This document shows, in pieces, positions 1 to 5,626 of a stretch of 8,432 nucleotides of DNA; position 1 is the stretch's first letter; each line of letters begins with the position of its first letter. Where the stretch lies: contig CANOFI010000087.1 of the NCBI GenBank assembly GCA_947565255.1, positions 1-8,432 of the forward strand. The letters run 5' to 3'. Under the pieces are notes generated by a model that saw only the letters and a list, made by a program, of their open reading frames with translations, was not told where the DNA came from and did not search any database. Source of the stretch: an uncultured Lachnospiraceae bacterium (lineage in GTDB: Bacteria > Bacillota > Clostridia > Lachnospirales > Lachnospiraceae). Made by a program: the position numbers and the translations under genes.

Positions 1-129
1 ACGCACCTGTGCGGCCCTGCAAGTTCCTTCAATCTTTTCTTTATTAAACATTTGCGAAACCTTTATTTCATTATCAGAGCTTTTGTATAGATTACCCAAA
101 CTTTTCACTATGAATAAGACTTTCGCCAT
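1..129 (-). CDS. Possible 5' part of an unrecognised gene, cut by the window edge
   Basis: A reading frame begins with ATG at 129 and stays open for 43 codons to the window edge, giving a peptide that starts MAKVLFIVKSLGNLYKSSD. An in-frame TAA lies five codons before the ATG. TTG and GTG codons just upstream are alternative starts, so the start is confined to a few codons. The ribosome site is weak: only an A-rich stretch with AAAAAGAA precedes it. It lies 82 bp after the tmk stop on the same strand. I do not recognise the protein, and 43 open codons in AT-rich DNA could occur by chance, so this is a tentative partial gene. Confidence 0.35.
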   Translation of the reverse strand, partial: MAKVLFIVKSLGNLYKSSDNEIKVSQMFNKEKIEGTCRAAQVR

Positions 130-155
130 CACCAATTCTTTTTATTTTTTGTTGT

Positions 156-167
156 TTTCATATGAAA
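156..167. repeat. 12-bp perfect palindrome between tmk and the edge ORF
   Basis: TTTCATATGAAA is a perfect palindrome in the short gap after tmk. It could be an operator half-site pair for the edge ORF, or chance in AT-rich DNA. There is no other support. Confidence 0.2.
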
Positions 168-211
168 TTAATACCACATGCCGAACTGATATTTTACATA
201 TTTTATACAAT

Positions 212-838
212 TTACAAAAGCGGCTGCACCGCCTCCCACACTTTGAATGCTACTTCTTCGACCGTCCGGGTTCCGTCAATTACCACAATTTTTTCGATTC
301 CCTTCATGCGTTCAAATGCTTCCCGGTATCCTTCCCGCGTCCGCTCTAATCTCGATTTTTTTTCAAACAGCTCTACCTGGTAGCGATTTTTCATTATACG
401 CTCCATCGCTGTCCCGGCATCAATATCAATAAAAATATTCAAATCCGGCCGCATAATCTCACTGCTTTGCTGATTCAGTGCAATCACCTGCTCCATCGGC
501 ATATCCACACACTGATAGGCATAAGAGGAAAAATAATACCGGTCTGTCAGAACAACTGTTCCCGCATCTACCTTCTCCTTAATGCCATTCACATCATTAA
601 GCAGATGATCCAGCCGGTCCGCCGCAAACAAGGCCGCGACTACTTTATTGTCCGTCTTCACGCGTCCTGTCAGTATCTGCTGTATCAGACAACCAATCGG
701 AGAATCTGTCGGTTCCATCGTTATGTAATGTGCCAGCTTTTGTTCCTTTAGTTTTTCCGCAAGAAGCTTTATCTGTGTACTCTTTCCGCTTCCATCAATC
801 CCCTCAAACGCAATGAATCTTCCTGTTTTTTCCGCCAT
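212..838 (-). CDS. tmk: Thymidylate kinase (dTMP kinase)
   Basis: Phosphorylates dTMP to dTDP with ATP in the cytosol, an essential step of dTTP synthesis. The 208-residue product has the usual family length. Visible motifs are the P-loop FEGIDGSGKST (residues 11-21), EPTDSPIG (42-49), which belongs to the nucleotide-binding core, DRYYFSSYAYQ (99-109) with the family Asp-Arg-Tyr, and RPDLNIFIDID (130-140). The lid segment VELFEKKSRLERTREGY (155-171) is rich in Arg and Lys. It reads to me more like the archaeal-type lid than the E. coli one; that comparison is from memory. I chose the ATG at 838 because AAGGAAAGG lies just upstream. A GTG at 874 would add 12 residues that do not resemble the family. 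The gene is separated from the PFL unit by a strong terminator and has its own promoter candidate, so it is probably a separate transcription unit. Confidence 0.93.
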   Translation of the reverse strand: MAEKTGRFIAFEGIDGSGKSTQIKLLAEKLKEQKLAHYITMEPTDSPIGCLIQQILTGRVKTDNKVVAALFAADRLDHLLNDVNGIKEKVDAGTVVLTDRYYFSSYAYQCVDMPMEQVIALNQQSSEIMRPDLNIFIDIDAGTAMERIMKNRYQVELFEKKSRLERTREGYREAFERMKGIEKIVVIDGTRTVEEVAFKVWEAVQPLL

Positions 839-927
839 CTGCCTTTCCTTTCCCAGCTGCAGCTTTTTCGCCACTGCAAAACGTATCCATGATTTGTTTT
901 CCGCTTTTATTAATTTTGTTTTCTTTC

Positions 928-955
928 ATAGTAAATCATCTGTCTAATCTTTCAA
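928..955 (-). promoter_or_regulatory. Candidate sigma-A promoter for tmk
   Basis: On the minus strand TTGAAA (955-950) and TACTAT (933-928) are separated by 16 bp, close to the vegetative consensus. The pair lies about 90 bp before the tmk ATG and just after the terminator of the preceding unit, which is the expected place. Confidence 0.5.
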
Positions 956-967
956 AGAGTTTTTCTT

Positions 968-1017
968 AAAAAACGTCAAACTGCACAAAATAAAATATAT
1001 TTTTTGTACAGTTTGAC
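968..1017 (-). terminator. Intrinsic terminator of the PFL unit
   Basis: A 9-bp arm GTCAAACTG pairs with CAGTTTGAC (975-983 and 1009-1017). After one mismatch a further 6 bp (ACAAAA with TTTTGT) extends the stem over a short AT loop. In the minus-strand transcript the stem is followed at once by C, G and six U residues (973-968). It lies 23 bp after the stop of the radical-domain gene. The other strand has only a weak T tract, so it acts mainly on minus-strand transcripts. Confidence 0.9.
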
Positions 1018-1039
1018 TAATTTTTATGGCTATCCCATC

Positions 1040-1282
1040 CTACATCGCGTTATGGAATGTCCGGGAAATCACATCATCCTGCTGTTCTTTGGTCAGCTTA
1101 ATAAAGTTAACCGCATATCCGGAAACACGCACTGTAAGCTGCGGATATTTCTCCGGGTGCGCCTGGGCATCCAATAACGTCTCTCTGTTGAGCACATTGA
1201 CATTTAAATGATGCCCTCCTTTTTCGGCATACCCGTCCAGCATTGCCACCAAATTATCAATCTGCGAATTATCTACCGCCAT
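1040..1282 (-). CDS. Stand-alone glycyl-radical domain of PFL (GrcA-like)
   Basis: An 80-residue protein equivalent to the C-terminal radical domain of pyruvate formate-lyase. It contains a linker helix (NLVAMLDGYAEKGG, residues 10-23), the HHLNVNV strand (24-30), the LLDAQAHPEKYPQLTVRVSG segment and the radical loop RVSGYAV, with Gly55 as the residue expected to carry the radical. It ends RTFHNAM, as full-length enzymes do (RTFTQSM in E. coli). The ATG at 1282 follows a strong AGGAGG with 8-nt spacing, so it is a gene in its own right and not a frameshifted tail. E. coli GrcA (YfiD) is a comparable free domain that rescues oxygen-cleaved PFL. Here the neighbouring core lacks the domain altogether, so this protein is probably an obligatory subunit. 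Activation would need a PFL-activating radical-SAM enzyme, not seen in the window. Confidence 0.92.
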   Translation of the reverse strand: MAVDNSQIDNLVAMLDGYAEKGGHHLNVNVLNRETLLDAQAHPEKYPQLTVRVSGYAVNFIKLTKEQQDDVISRTFHNAM

Positions 1283-1326
1283 TCTGCATTCCTCCTGTTT
1301 TTATGAAATTGTTTTATTCCTCTTAT

Positions 1327-1539
1327 TTAATCATCCGGACTGTCTGTATCCAGCCCTTTCATCAGGTTCGGCACCGCACACGCAGTGGCAAACTTCCCGC
1401 CGGAGCAAGAATTGTTTTGTATTTTTATCTCATATTTTTTTGCTTTGCCTACCGCATCGACATTGACATGGCTGCCGCCTTTTTTCATAAAGGAATCCAA
1501 TATCGATACTAACTCCTCTACCTGTTTCTTTTCTTTCAT
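1327..1539 (-). CDS. Small protein resembling the first half of a glycyl-radical domain, without the radical glycine motif
   Basis: The product has 70 residues. The ATG at 1539 is preceded by AGAAGGAGAACGGC, an excellent ribosome site; the GTG at 1569 has none. Residues 9-28 (ELVSILDSFMKKGGSHVNVD) align without gaps to residues 9-28 of the radical-domain protein encoded 44 bp downstream (DNLVAMLDGYAEKGGHHLNV): the same helix, the same GG turn and the same H-[VL]-N-V strand. Beyond that the sequence diverges. There is no PEKYP segment, no RVSGYA loop and no family C terminus. Instead it has KYEIKIQNNSCSGGKF (35-50), two cysteines (C45, C54) and an acidic end. It therefore cannot carry the canonical glycyl radical. 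I infer a diverged duplicate that may dock in the same site of the PFL core, for example as a placeholder, cap or assembly factor. The function is unknown. Confidence 0.8.
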   Translation of the reverse strand: MKEKKQVEELVSILDSFMKKGGSHVNVDAVGKAKKYEIKIQNNSCSGGKFATACAVPNLMKGLDTDSPDD

Positions 1540-1579
1540 GCCGTTCTCCTTCTGTGCTTTTTCAGACACCTGTTATAAT

Positions 1580-1608
1580 ATTGTAAATTATACAAATTTT
1601 ATATACAA
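1580..1608 (-). promoter_or_regulatory. Candidate internal promoter for the two small PFL-unit genes
   Basis: On the minus strand TTGTAT (1608-1603), 17 bp and TACAAT (1585-1580) form a plausible vegetative promoter. An overlapping alternative is TTGTAT (1617-1612), 19 bp and TATAAT (1592-1587). It lies 40-80 bp before the 70-aa gene. If active, it would let the radical-domain proteins be made in excess over the core. The surrounding DNA is very AT-rich, so chance matches are likely. Confidence 0.35.
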
Positions 1609-1619
1609 TTGATACAATT
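1581..1619. repeat. Cluster of short inverted and direct repeats in the PFL-unit gap
   Basis: Plus-strand TTGTA, 5 bp, TACAA (1581-1595) is a perfect inverted repeat, followed by a direct repeat ATACAATTG / ATACAATTT (1603-1619). Both overlap the promoter candidate, so they could be an operator. They do not match a redox-regulator site such as Rex or FNR well enough for me to name one. Confidence 0.35.
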
Positions 1620-1674
1620 TTAACCAGTTTTTCGCAGCAGCCCACTCACCAAAAAGCATCTGCTGCTCATCCAT
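1588..1674 (-). CDS. Very short ORF (28 aa) directly after the PFL core gene
   Basis: The ORF begins MDEQQMLFGEWAAAKNWLKL and starts 14 bp after the PFL stop codon. AGGTG, which overlaps that stop, lies 11 nt before the ATG, further than ideal. It has no similarity I can recognise and may be chance. It fills much of the otherwise unexplained 149-bp gap between the core and the 70-aa gene. A 7-bp inverted repeat (GCAGCAG / CTGCTGC, 1634-1640 with 1660-1666) lies inside it. Confidence 0.2.
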   Translation of the reverse strand: MDEQQMLFGEWAAAKNWLKLYQLYIKFV

Positions 1675-1688
1675 TCTGATTCTTTCAC

Positions 1689-3791
1689 CTACTGAAGAAT
1701 GATATCCAGTTCGCCAATGACCTCTCCTTTTTTGCCAAGCGCCTTCGGAATCACGGTAAATGTGTTGGATATGCCGTCCTGCGCATTGGAGAACGGCAGC
1801 TTGGCCACAGATGCAAGAGACGCTACTGCGCCATTTTTATCCCGCCCATGCATCGGATTCGCTCCGGGAGCAAACGGCTCTCCTGCCACACGCCCATCTG
1901 GTGTTGAGCCTGTGTTATTTCCATAGGTCACATTCGATGTGATTGTCAGAATTGAGGTGGTCGGAATTCCATCCCTGTAGGTTTCGTTCTGTTTAATCAT
2001 TGCCATAAATTTTCTGACAATGTCTGCCGCCATTTCATCAACCCTGTCATCATCATTTCCATATTTCGGAAAGTCACCTTCTATTTCAAATCCGGTAATT
2101 ACATTTTTGGCCACACCGACTTCCTTTACTACAAACTTGGCTGTCTGTGGATCTTTTACTTTCTTTGTAATTTTCACATCACTTCTCACCACTTTTACCC
2201 TTGCGTATTTGATTGCGGATAAAGAGTCTGCAACAACAGAAAAACCGGCGATTCCAGTTGCAAAATACCGCTTGACCTCCCTGTCATGAAGCGCCATCTG
2301 CAGCCTTTCATAACAGTATTTATCATGCATATAATGAATCACATTCAATGCATTGACATAAACACCGGCCAGCCATTCCATCATCGCAAGATATTTTTCC
2401 ATTACCGTATCATAATCCAGATATTCACCCGTAAACGGTTCGTATTTCGGTCCTACCTGCACACCGGTTATTTCATCCACACCGCCGTTCAACGCGTACA
2501 ACAGACATTTTGCAAGATTTGCCCGGGCCCCGAAAAACTGCATTTCCTTTCCGACTACCATCGAAGACACACAGCATGCAATCGCATAATCATCCCCGTG
2601 TGACGCACGCATCAAGTCGTCATTTTCATACTGGATGGCAGAAGATGCGATGGAGGACTTGGCGCAAAATCTCTTGAAATTCTGCGGAAGTCTTGTAGAC
2701 CAGAGAACGGTCATATTGGGCTCAGGAGCTGTCCCTAAATTGCTGAGCGTATGCAAAAACCGGAACGACATCTTTGTCACTAACGGACGCCCGTCCACAC
2801 CGACTCCGCCGATTGATTCGGTCACCCAGGTCGGGTCACCTGCAAACAATGCGTTATATTCCGGTGTCCTTGCAAATTTGACAAGCCGCAGCTTCATGAC
2901 AAAATGATCCACAAATTCCTGAATCTGCCCTTCCGTAAAGGTTCCGTTTTTTAAATCCCTCTCCGCATAACAGTCAAGGAATGTGGATGTACGTCCGAGC
3001 GACATTGCCGCGCCGTTTTGTTCCTTCACCGCTGCAAGATATGCAAAGTACAATGCCTGAATTGCCTCCTGTACATTGCGCGCAGGTTTTGATATATCAC
3101 ATTCATAAATTTCAGCTAGCTTTTTTAATTCCCCCAACGCCCGAATCTGCTCAGATAATTCCTCTCTGTCGCGAATCACCTCCGGGGTCATCGTCTTTTT
3201 TGTTGTAGCCTTCTGCATTTCCTTATCCTGAATCAAAAAATCGACACCGTACAAAGCCACCCGCCGGTAATCGCCGATTATGCGGCCGCGGCCGTAAGCA
3301 TCCGGAAGTCCTGTTATAATATGGTTCGAACGGCACCTTCTCATCTCCGGGGTGTACGCATCAAATACACCTGCATTGTGCGTCTTTCTGTGCGTAGTAA
3401 AAAACTCTTCGATTTCCGGATCGATTGTATACCCGTTTGTTGTAAGCGCAGCCTTCGCCATATTAATACCGCCGTAAGGCTGCAATGACCGTTTGAACGG
3501 CTTATCCGTCTGAAAGCCGACAATTTTTTCCAGGTCCTTATTCAGATACCCGGCGCCGTGAGACGTAATGGTAGAAACGATTTTTGTATCCATATCGAGA
3601 ACCCCTCCCGCCTCGCGCTCCTGCTTCGACAATTCCATTACCTGCTCCCACAATTTCTGTGTATTATCTGTAGGCCCGCATAAAAATTCATCTGTTCCTT
3701 CATATAATGTATAATTCTTTTGAATAAAATCTCTGACGTTGACCTCTTTTTCCCATTCTCCGCCTGAAAATCCATGCCATTCCTCTCTCAT
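1689..3791 (-). CDS. pflB: Pyruvate formate-lyase catalytic core, naturally lacking its C-terminal glycyl-radical domain
   Basis: Formate C-acetyltransferase core: pyruvate plus CoA to acetyl-CoA plus formate, a cytosolic step of anaerobic fermentation. The 700-residue product starts MREEWHGF, like typical clostridial PFLs. This ATG at 3791 has GGAGG 8-9 nt upstream; a TTG at 3836 would add 15 unlikely residues. Matches to E. coli PFL include GLPDAYGRGRIIGDYRR, PTWVTES (Trp322), the active-site pair in IACCVSSM (Cys406-Cys407, equivalent to Cys418-Cys419), FFGARANLAK (Arg423, equivalent to Arg435), STPDGRVAGEPFAPGANPMHG and ISNTFTVIPKALGK. After ALGK (residue 687) it ends with 13 unrelated residues and TAG, where intact enzymes continue for about 80 residues into the radical domain. 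The active site is intact but no glycyl radical is encoded. The missing domain is encoded separately 400 bp downstream. The break falls at the domain linker, which suggests a functional split and not decay. Confidence 0.95.
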   Translation of the reverse strand: MREEWHGFSGGEWEKEVNVRDFIQKNYTLYEGTDEFLCGPTDNTQKLWEQVMELSKQEREAGGVLDMDTKIVSTITSHGAGYLNKDLEKIVGFQTDKPFKRSLQPYGGINMAKAALTTNGYTIDPEIEEFFTTHRKTHNAGVFDAYTPEMRRCRSNHIITGLPDAYGRGRIIGDYRRVALYGVDFLIQDKEMQKATTKKTMTPEVIRDREELSEQIRALGELKKLAEIYECDISKPARNVQEAIQALYFAYLAAVKEQNGAAMSLGRTSTFLDCYAERDLKNGTFTEGQIQEFVDHFVMKLRLVKFARTPEYNALFAGDPTWVTESIGGVGVDGRPLVTKMSFRFLHTLSNLGTAPEPNMTVLWSTRLPQNFKRFCAKSSIASSAIQYENDDLMRASHGDDYAIACCVSSMVVGKEMQFFGARANLAKCLLYALNGGVDEITGVQVGPKYEPFTGEYLDYDTVMEKYLAMMEWLAGVYVNALNVIHYMHDKYCYERLQMALHDREVKRYFATGIAGFSVVADSLSAIKYARVKVVRSDVKITKKVKDPQTAKFVVKEVGVAKNVITGFEIEGDFPKYGNDDDRVDEMAADIVRKFMAMIKQNETYRDGIPTTSILTITSNVTYGNNTGSTPDGRVAGEPFAPGANPMHGRDKNGAVASLASVAKLPFSNAQDGISNTFTVIPKALGKKGEVIGELDIILQ

Positions 3792-3893
3792 TCCAATTGC
3801 CTCCTGTAACCAGTTTAAGATTATTTCTTTTCCCAAGTCTTATTCTGATTAAAAAATAAAACTATACATTTATGATTTCCTTTATTCCACGAT

Positions 3894-3923
3894 ATTATAA
3901 ATTGAATACTGTATACACGACAA
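3894..3923 (-). promoter_or_regulatory. Sigma-A promoter of the PFL unit
   Basis: On the minus strand TTGTCG (3923-3918), 18 bp and a perfect TATAAT (3899-3894). The expected start is near 3887, leaving an untranslated leader of about 95 nt before the ATG at 3791. A TGTATACA palindrome lies in the spacer. Confidence 0.6.
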
Positions 3924-4215
3924 GCTTTTATTTTCTTTCAATTATATAAACCTGGCTGTTAAAAATGGCGCTAACCATTTTGAGATGAAAAACTAAAAGT
4001 GGAAAATTTCTCAAATGAAATGCAATGTGATGCAAAAGACAACCAGCATGCCCTGAAACGGACTGCTCACACAGGCTGGTAACAGACACAGAACAAAGAA
4101 GCTGCACGATGGAATATGAAAGCGTCACTGAACAAGACCATATAAACATACCTGCAGAAAATGAAACATATGCGGTAATGAAGCTTTTGATAAAGCAGTA
4201 TCATCCGAAAGAAAT
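3924..4215 (-). other. About 290 bp without a credible gene, with several stem-loops
   Basis: Between the solute-binding-protein hairpin and the PFL promoter there is no convincing gene. The ORFs present are Cys- and aromatic-rich with no ribosome site. What can be seen is a run of potential stem-loops: AAAATGG / CCATTTT with a 6-nt loop (3962-3981), TTTGAGA / TCTCAAA (3979-3985 with 4009-4015), and ACCAGC / GCTGGT (4042-4047 with 4075-4080). It could be a regulatory region, a small RNA or a decayed gene. I cannot match it to a known riboswitch. Confidence 0.4.
3962..3981. repeat. 7-bp inverted repeat 40 bp upstream of the PFL promoter
   Basis: AAAATGG, CGCTAA, CCATTTT: perfect 7-bp arms over a 6-bp centre. 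It is centred about 50 bp upstream of the -35 box, a position suited to an activator or operator site. It could also be an RNA hairpin. No named regulator can be assigned. Confidence 0.4.
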
Positions 4216-4300
4216 CCGACAACAGCCGAAACAGGCGCCATTTCTGATGTCTTTTAAAAACTGACATCAGAAAAGACGCCTGTTTCCGGCTGTTGTCCGG
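4216..4300 (-). terminator. Long three-segment hairpin after the solute-binding protein gene
   Basis: Two arms of about 35 nt pair in three perfect 10-bp blocks: GACAACAGCC with GGCTGTTGTC (4218-4227, 4288-4297), GAAACAGGCG with CGCCTGTTTC (4228-4237, 4277-4286), and TTCTGATGTC with GACATCAGAA (4242-4251, 4263-4272). A 1-nt bulge and a 4x4 internal loop separate them, and the loop is 11 nt. It begins 7 nt after the stop codon, so it probably ends or protects this mRNA. A classical U tract is missing (GGATTTCTTTCGG follows), so termination is an inference. It is longer than an ordinary terminator. Confidence 0.65.
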
Positions 4301-4306
4301 CCGTCT

Positions 4307-5626
4307 CTACTTTTCCAGTGTCTCTTCCTGCAGTCTGTCAAATTCCGCCATGCACTCGTCCACTGTAGCACCATTTAACAGTTCCCGTACGATGAGACAG
4401 GTATTCCCCCACTGTTCCAGCTTCATATTCGCATTGGCTCCAAGAACATAAACGTTTTCCTCTATCTTATCGTTCAATGGTTTTAATGCAGGAATACATT
4501 CCACTTCTACATTTTTCGACGGTGAAATCACCTTGTTCGTTTCCGCATATACCTGAAGCGCTTCGTCAGAAAGAATCACATCCATAATACCCATGGCATC
4601 CTTGGCATGCTCTGCATTGGAACCGACACCGAATCCCGTCATTGGCATGACGGGCATTTGTCCCCTGCTGCTCGGAAAACCGATAACAAGCATATTGAAA
4701 TCCGGGTCTCCGTATGCGGTATTCGTATTGGCCGCTCCCCAGTATGCCATGACAATGGGCGTTTTCCCCGCAAGAAAATCTGCACCTTCGCCTTCAATCG
4801 CTTCGCTGACCAGAGCCTTTTTTGCATCGATATAACCACGATCGATCATCTCCTTGAGAAACTCGAACCCGGGACGCATATAGTCGCTGTATTTGCTTTC
4901 TCCACTGTTTAAAGCTGCAATCTCCGCTTCCGTGTTCCCGCCATTATACAAATCCGCATAAGCCTGAGCCAGAACAAAGGTTTCCAACCACCAGCGGTTT
5001 GCCCCCACCGGTGTTTCAATGCCATTTTCCTTGAATACTCTGCAGCATTCCAGAAAATCTTCCGGGGTCTTCGGAAGCTCCAGTTGATATTGGTCGAACA
5101 GGTCCTTGTTGATAAACAGTCCATAGGCCACCACTTCCTGCGGAATAGCCACCAGTTTTCCATCGATGGTATTTGCGTTTTTTACAACGTCCCGCAAATT
5201 TTCCGCGCACGCAAGCCCTGACAAATCCATGAGTTTTCCTTCTTCTCCCAAGGTCTTGATCACATCAGGATTCAGCAGATAAATATCATCCATATTGTTT
5301 CGCGCCCGGTCGAGTGCCACATCATCATACGTTTTATCTTTATAATTTTCTGCTGTATATGTGACATAATCAACGGACACGCCAAGCGCTTTCTCTGCCA
5401 TGACAATTGTTTTATCACAGGCACTTCTTGCCACGTTTTCCGCATCCGGATTCGTTTTTTCCATCGGACTGAACAGAGTCACGATCTGCACTTCTTCTTC
5501 CTTTTCCTTTACCAGATTGAAGCCCTCCTTGTCTCCGCAGGCTGTTGCGGTCAGCACCGCCGCTCCTGTCAAAAAGACCGCCGCTGCTTTCTTCCAATCA
5601 TTCTTTCTTACTTTTTTCATTAACAT
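4307..5626 (-). CDS. Lipoprotein extracellular solute-binding protein, probable sugar type
   Basis: A 439-residue ABC-type solute-binding protein of the sugar-binding (family 1) style. The N terminus has a basic stretch, a hydrophobic signal segment (14-28) and Cys30 in LTATAC, a lipobox in which Ala replaces the usual Leu at -3. The mature protein should be lipid-anchored outside the membrane. Family-like segments include DDIYLLNPDVIKTLGEEGKL, a region around 168-190 (YGLFINKDLFDQYQL) and aromatic residues W212, W213 and W296, which could stack on a sugar. The ATG at 5626 has AGGAG 9 nt upstream; a second ATG at 5620 gives a TAATG junction but is worse placed. It overlaps the end of the kinase gene by 7 bp, so the two are translationally linked. 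No permease or ATPase follows, so it may be a sensing partner of the kinase, or it may serve a transporter encoded elsewhere. The ligand is unknown. Confidence 0.85.
   Translation of the reverse strand: MLMKKVRKNDWKKAAAVFLTGAAVLTATACGDKEGFNLVKEKEEEVQIVTLFSPMEKTNPDAENVARSACDKTIVMAEKALGVSVDYVTYTAENYKDKTYDDVALDRARNNMDDIYLLNPDVIKTLGEEGKLMDLSGLACAENLRDVVKNANTIDGKLVAIPQEVVAYGLFINKDLFDQYQLELPKTPEDFLECCRVFKENGIETPVGANRWWLETFVLAQAYADLYNGGNTEAEIAALNSGESKYSDYMRPGFEFLKEMIDRGYIDAKKALVSEAIEGEGADFLAGKTPIVMAYWGAANTNTAYGDPDFNMLVIGFPSSRGQMPVMPMTGFGVGSNAEHAKDAMGIMDVILSDEALQVYAETNKVISPSKNVEVECIPALKPLNDKIEENVYVLGANANMKLEQWGNTCLIVRELLNGATVDECMAEFDRLQEETLEK

Noticed and set aside
839..874. GTG start giving a 220-aa thymidylate kinase
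   Set aside because: The ATG at 838 has a better-placed AAGGAAAGG and gives the normal family length.
1327..1539. The 70-aa protein as a modified-peptide precursor with a Gly-Gly leader and Cys-containing core
   Set aside because: The GG lies inside the stretch that matches the radical-domain protein, and no maturation or export gene is nearby.
1327..1688. Sequencing error or frameshift splitting one normal PFL gene
   Set aside because: No frame continues from the core stop into a radical domain. The gap holds 149 bp of AT-rich non-domain DNA, and both small genes have their own strong ribosome sites. A single indel cannot rejoin them.
3792..3836. TTG start giving a 715-aa PFL
   Set aside because: The extra 15 residues include the ribosome site GGAGG read as protein; the ATG at 3791 matches the usual PFL start.
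3928..4149. 73-aa minus-strand ORF upstream of pfl
   Set aside because: No ribosome site, low-complexity Cys/Ser/His-rich sequence, and it overlaps the stem-loops.
4067..4267. 66-aa minus-strand ORF running from the long hairpin
   Set aside because: It begins inside the hairpin arm, has no ribosome site and no recognisable features.
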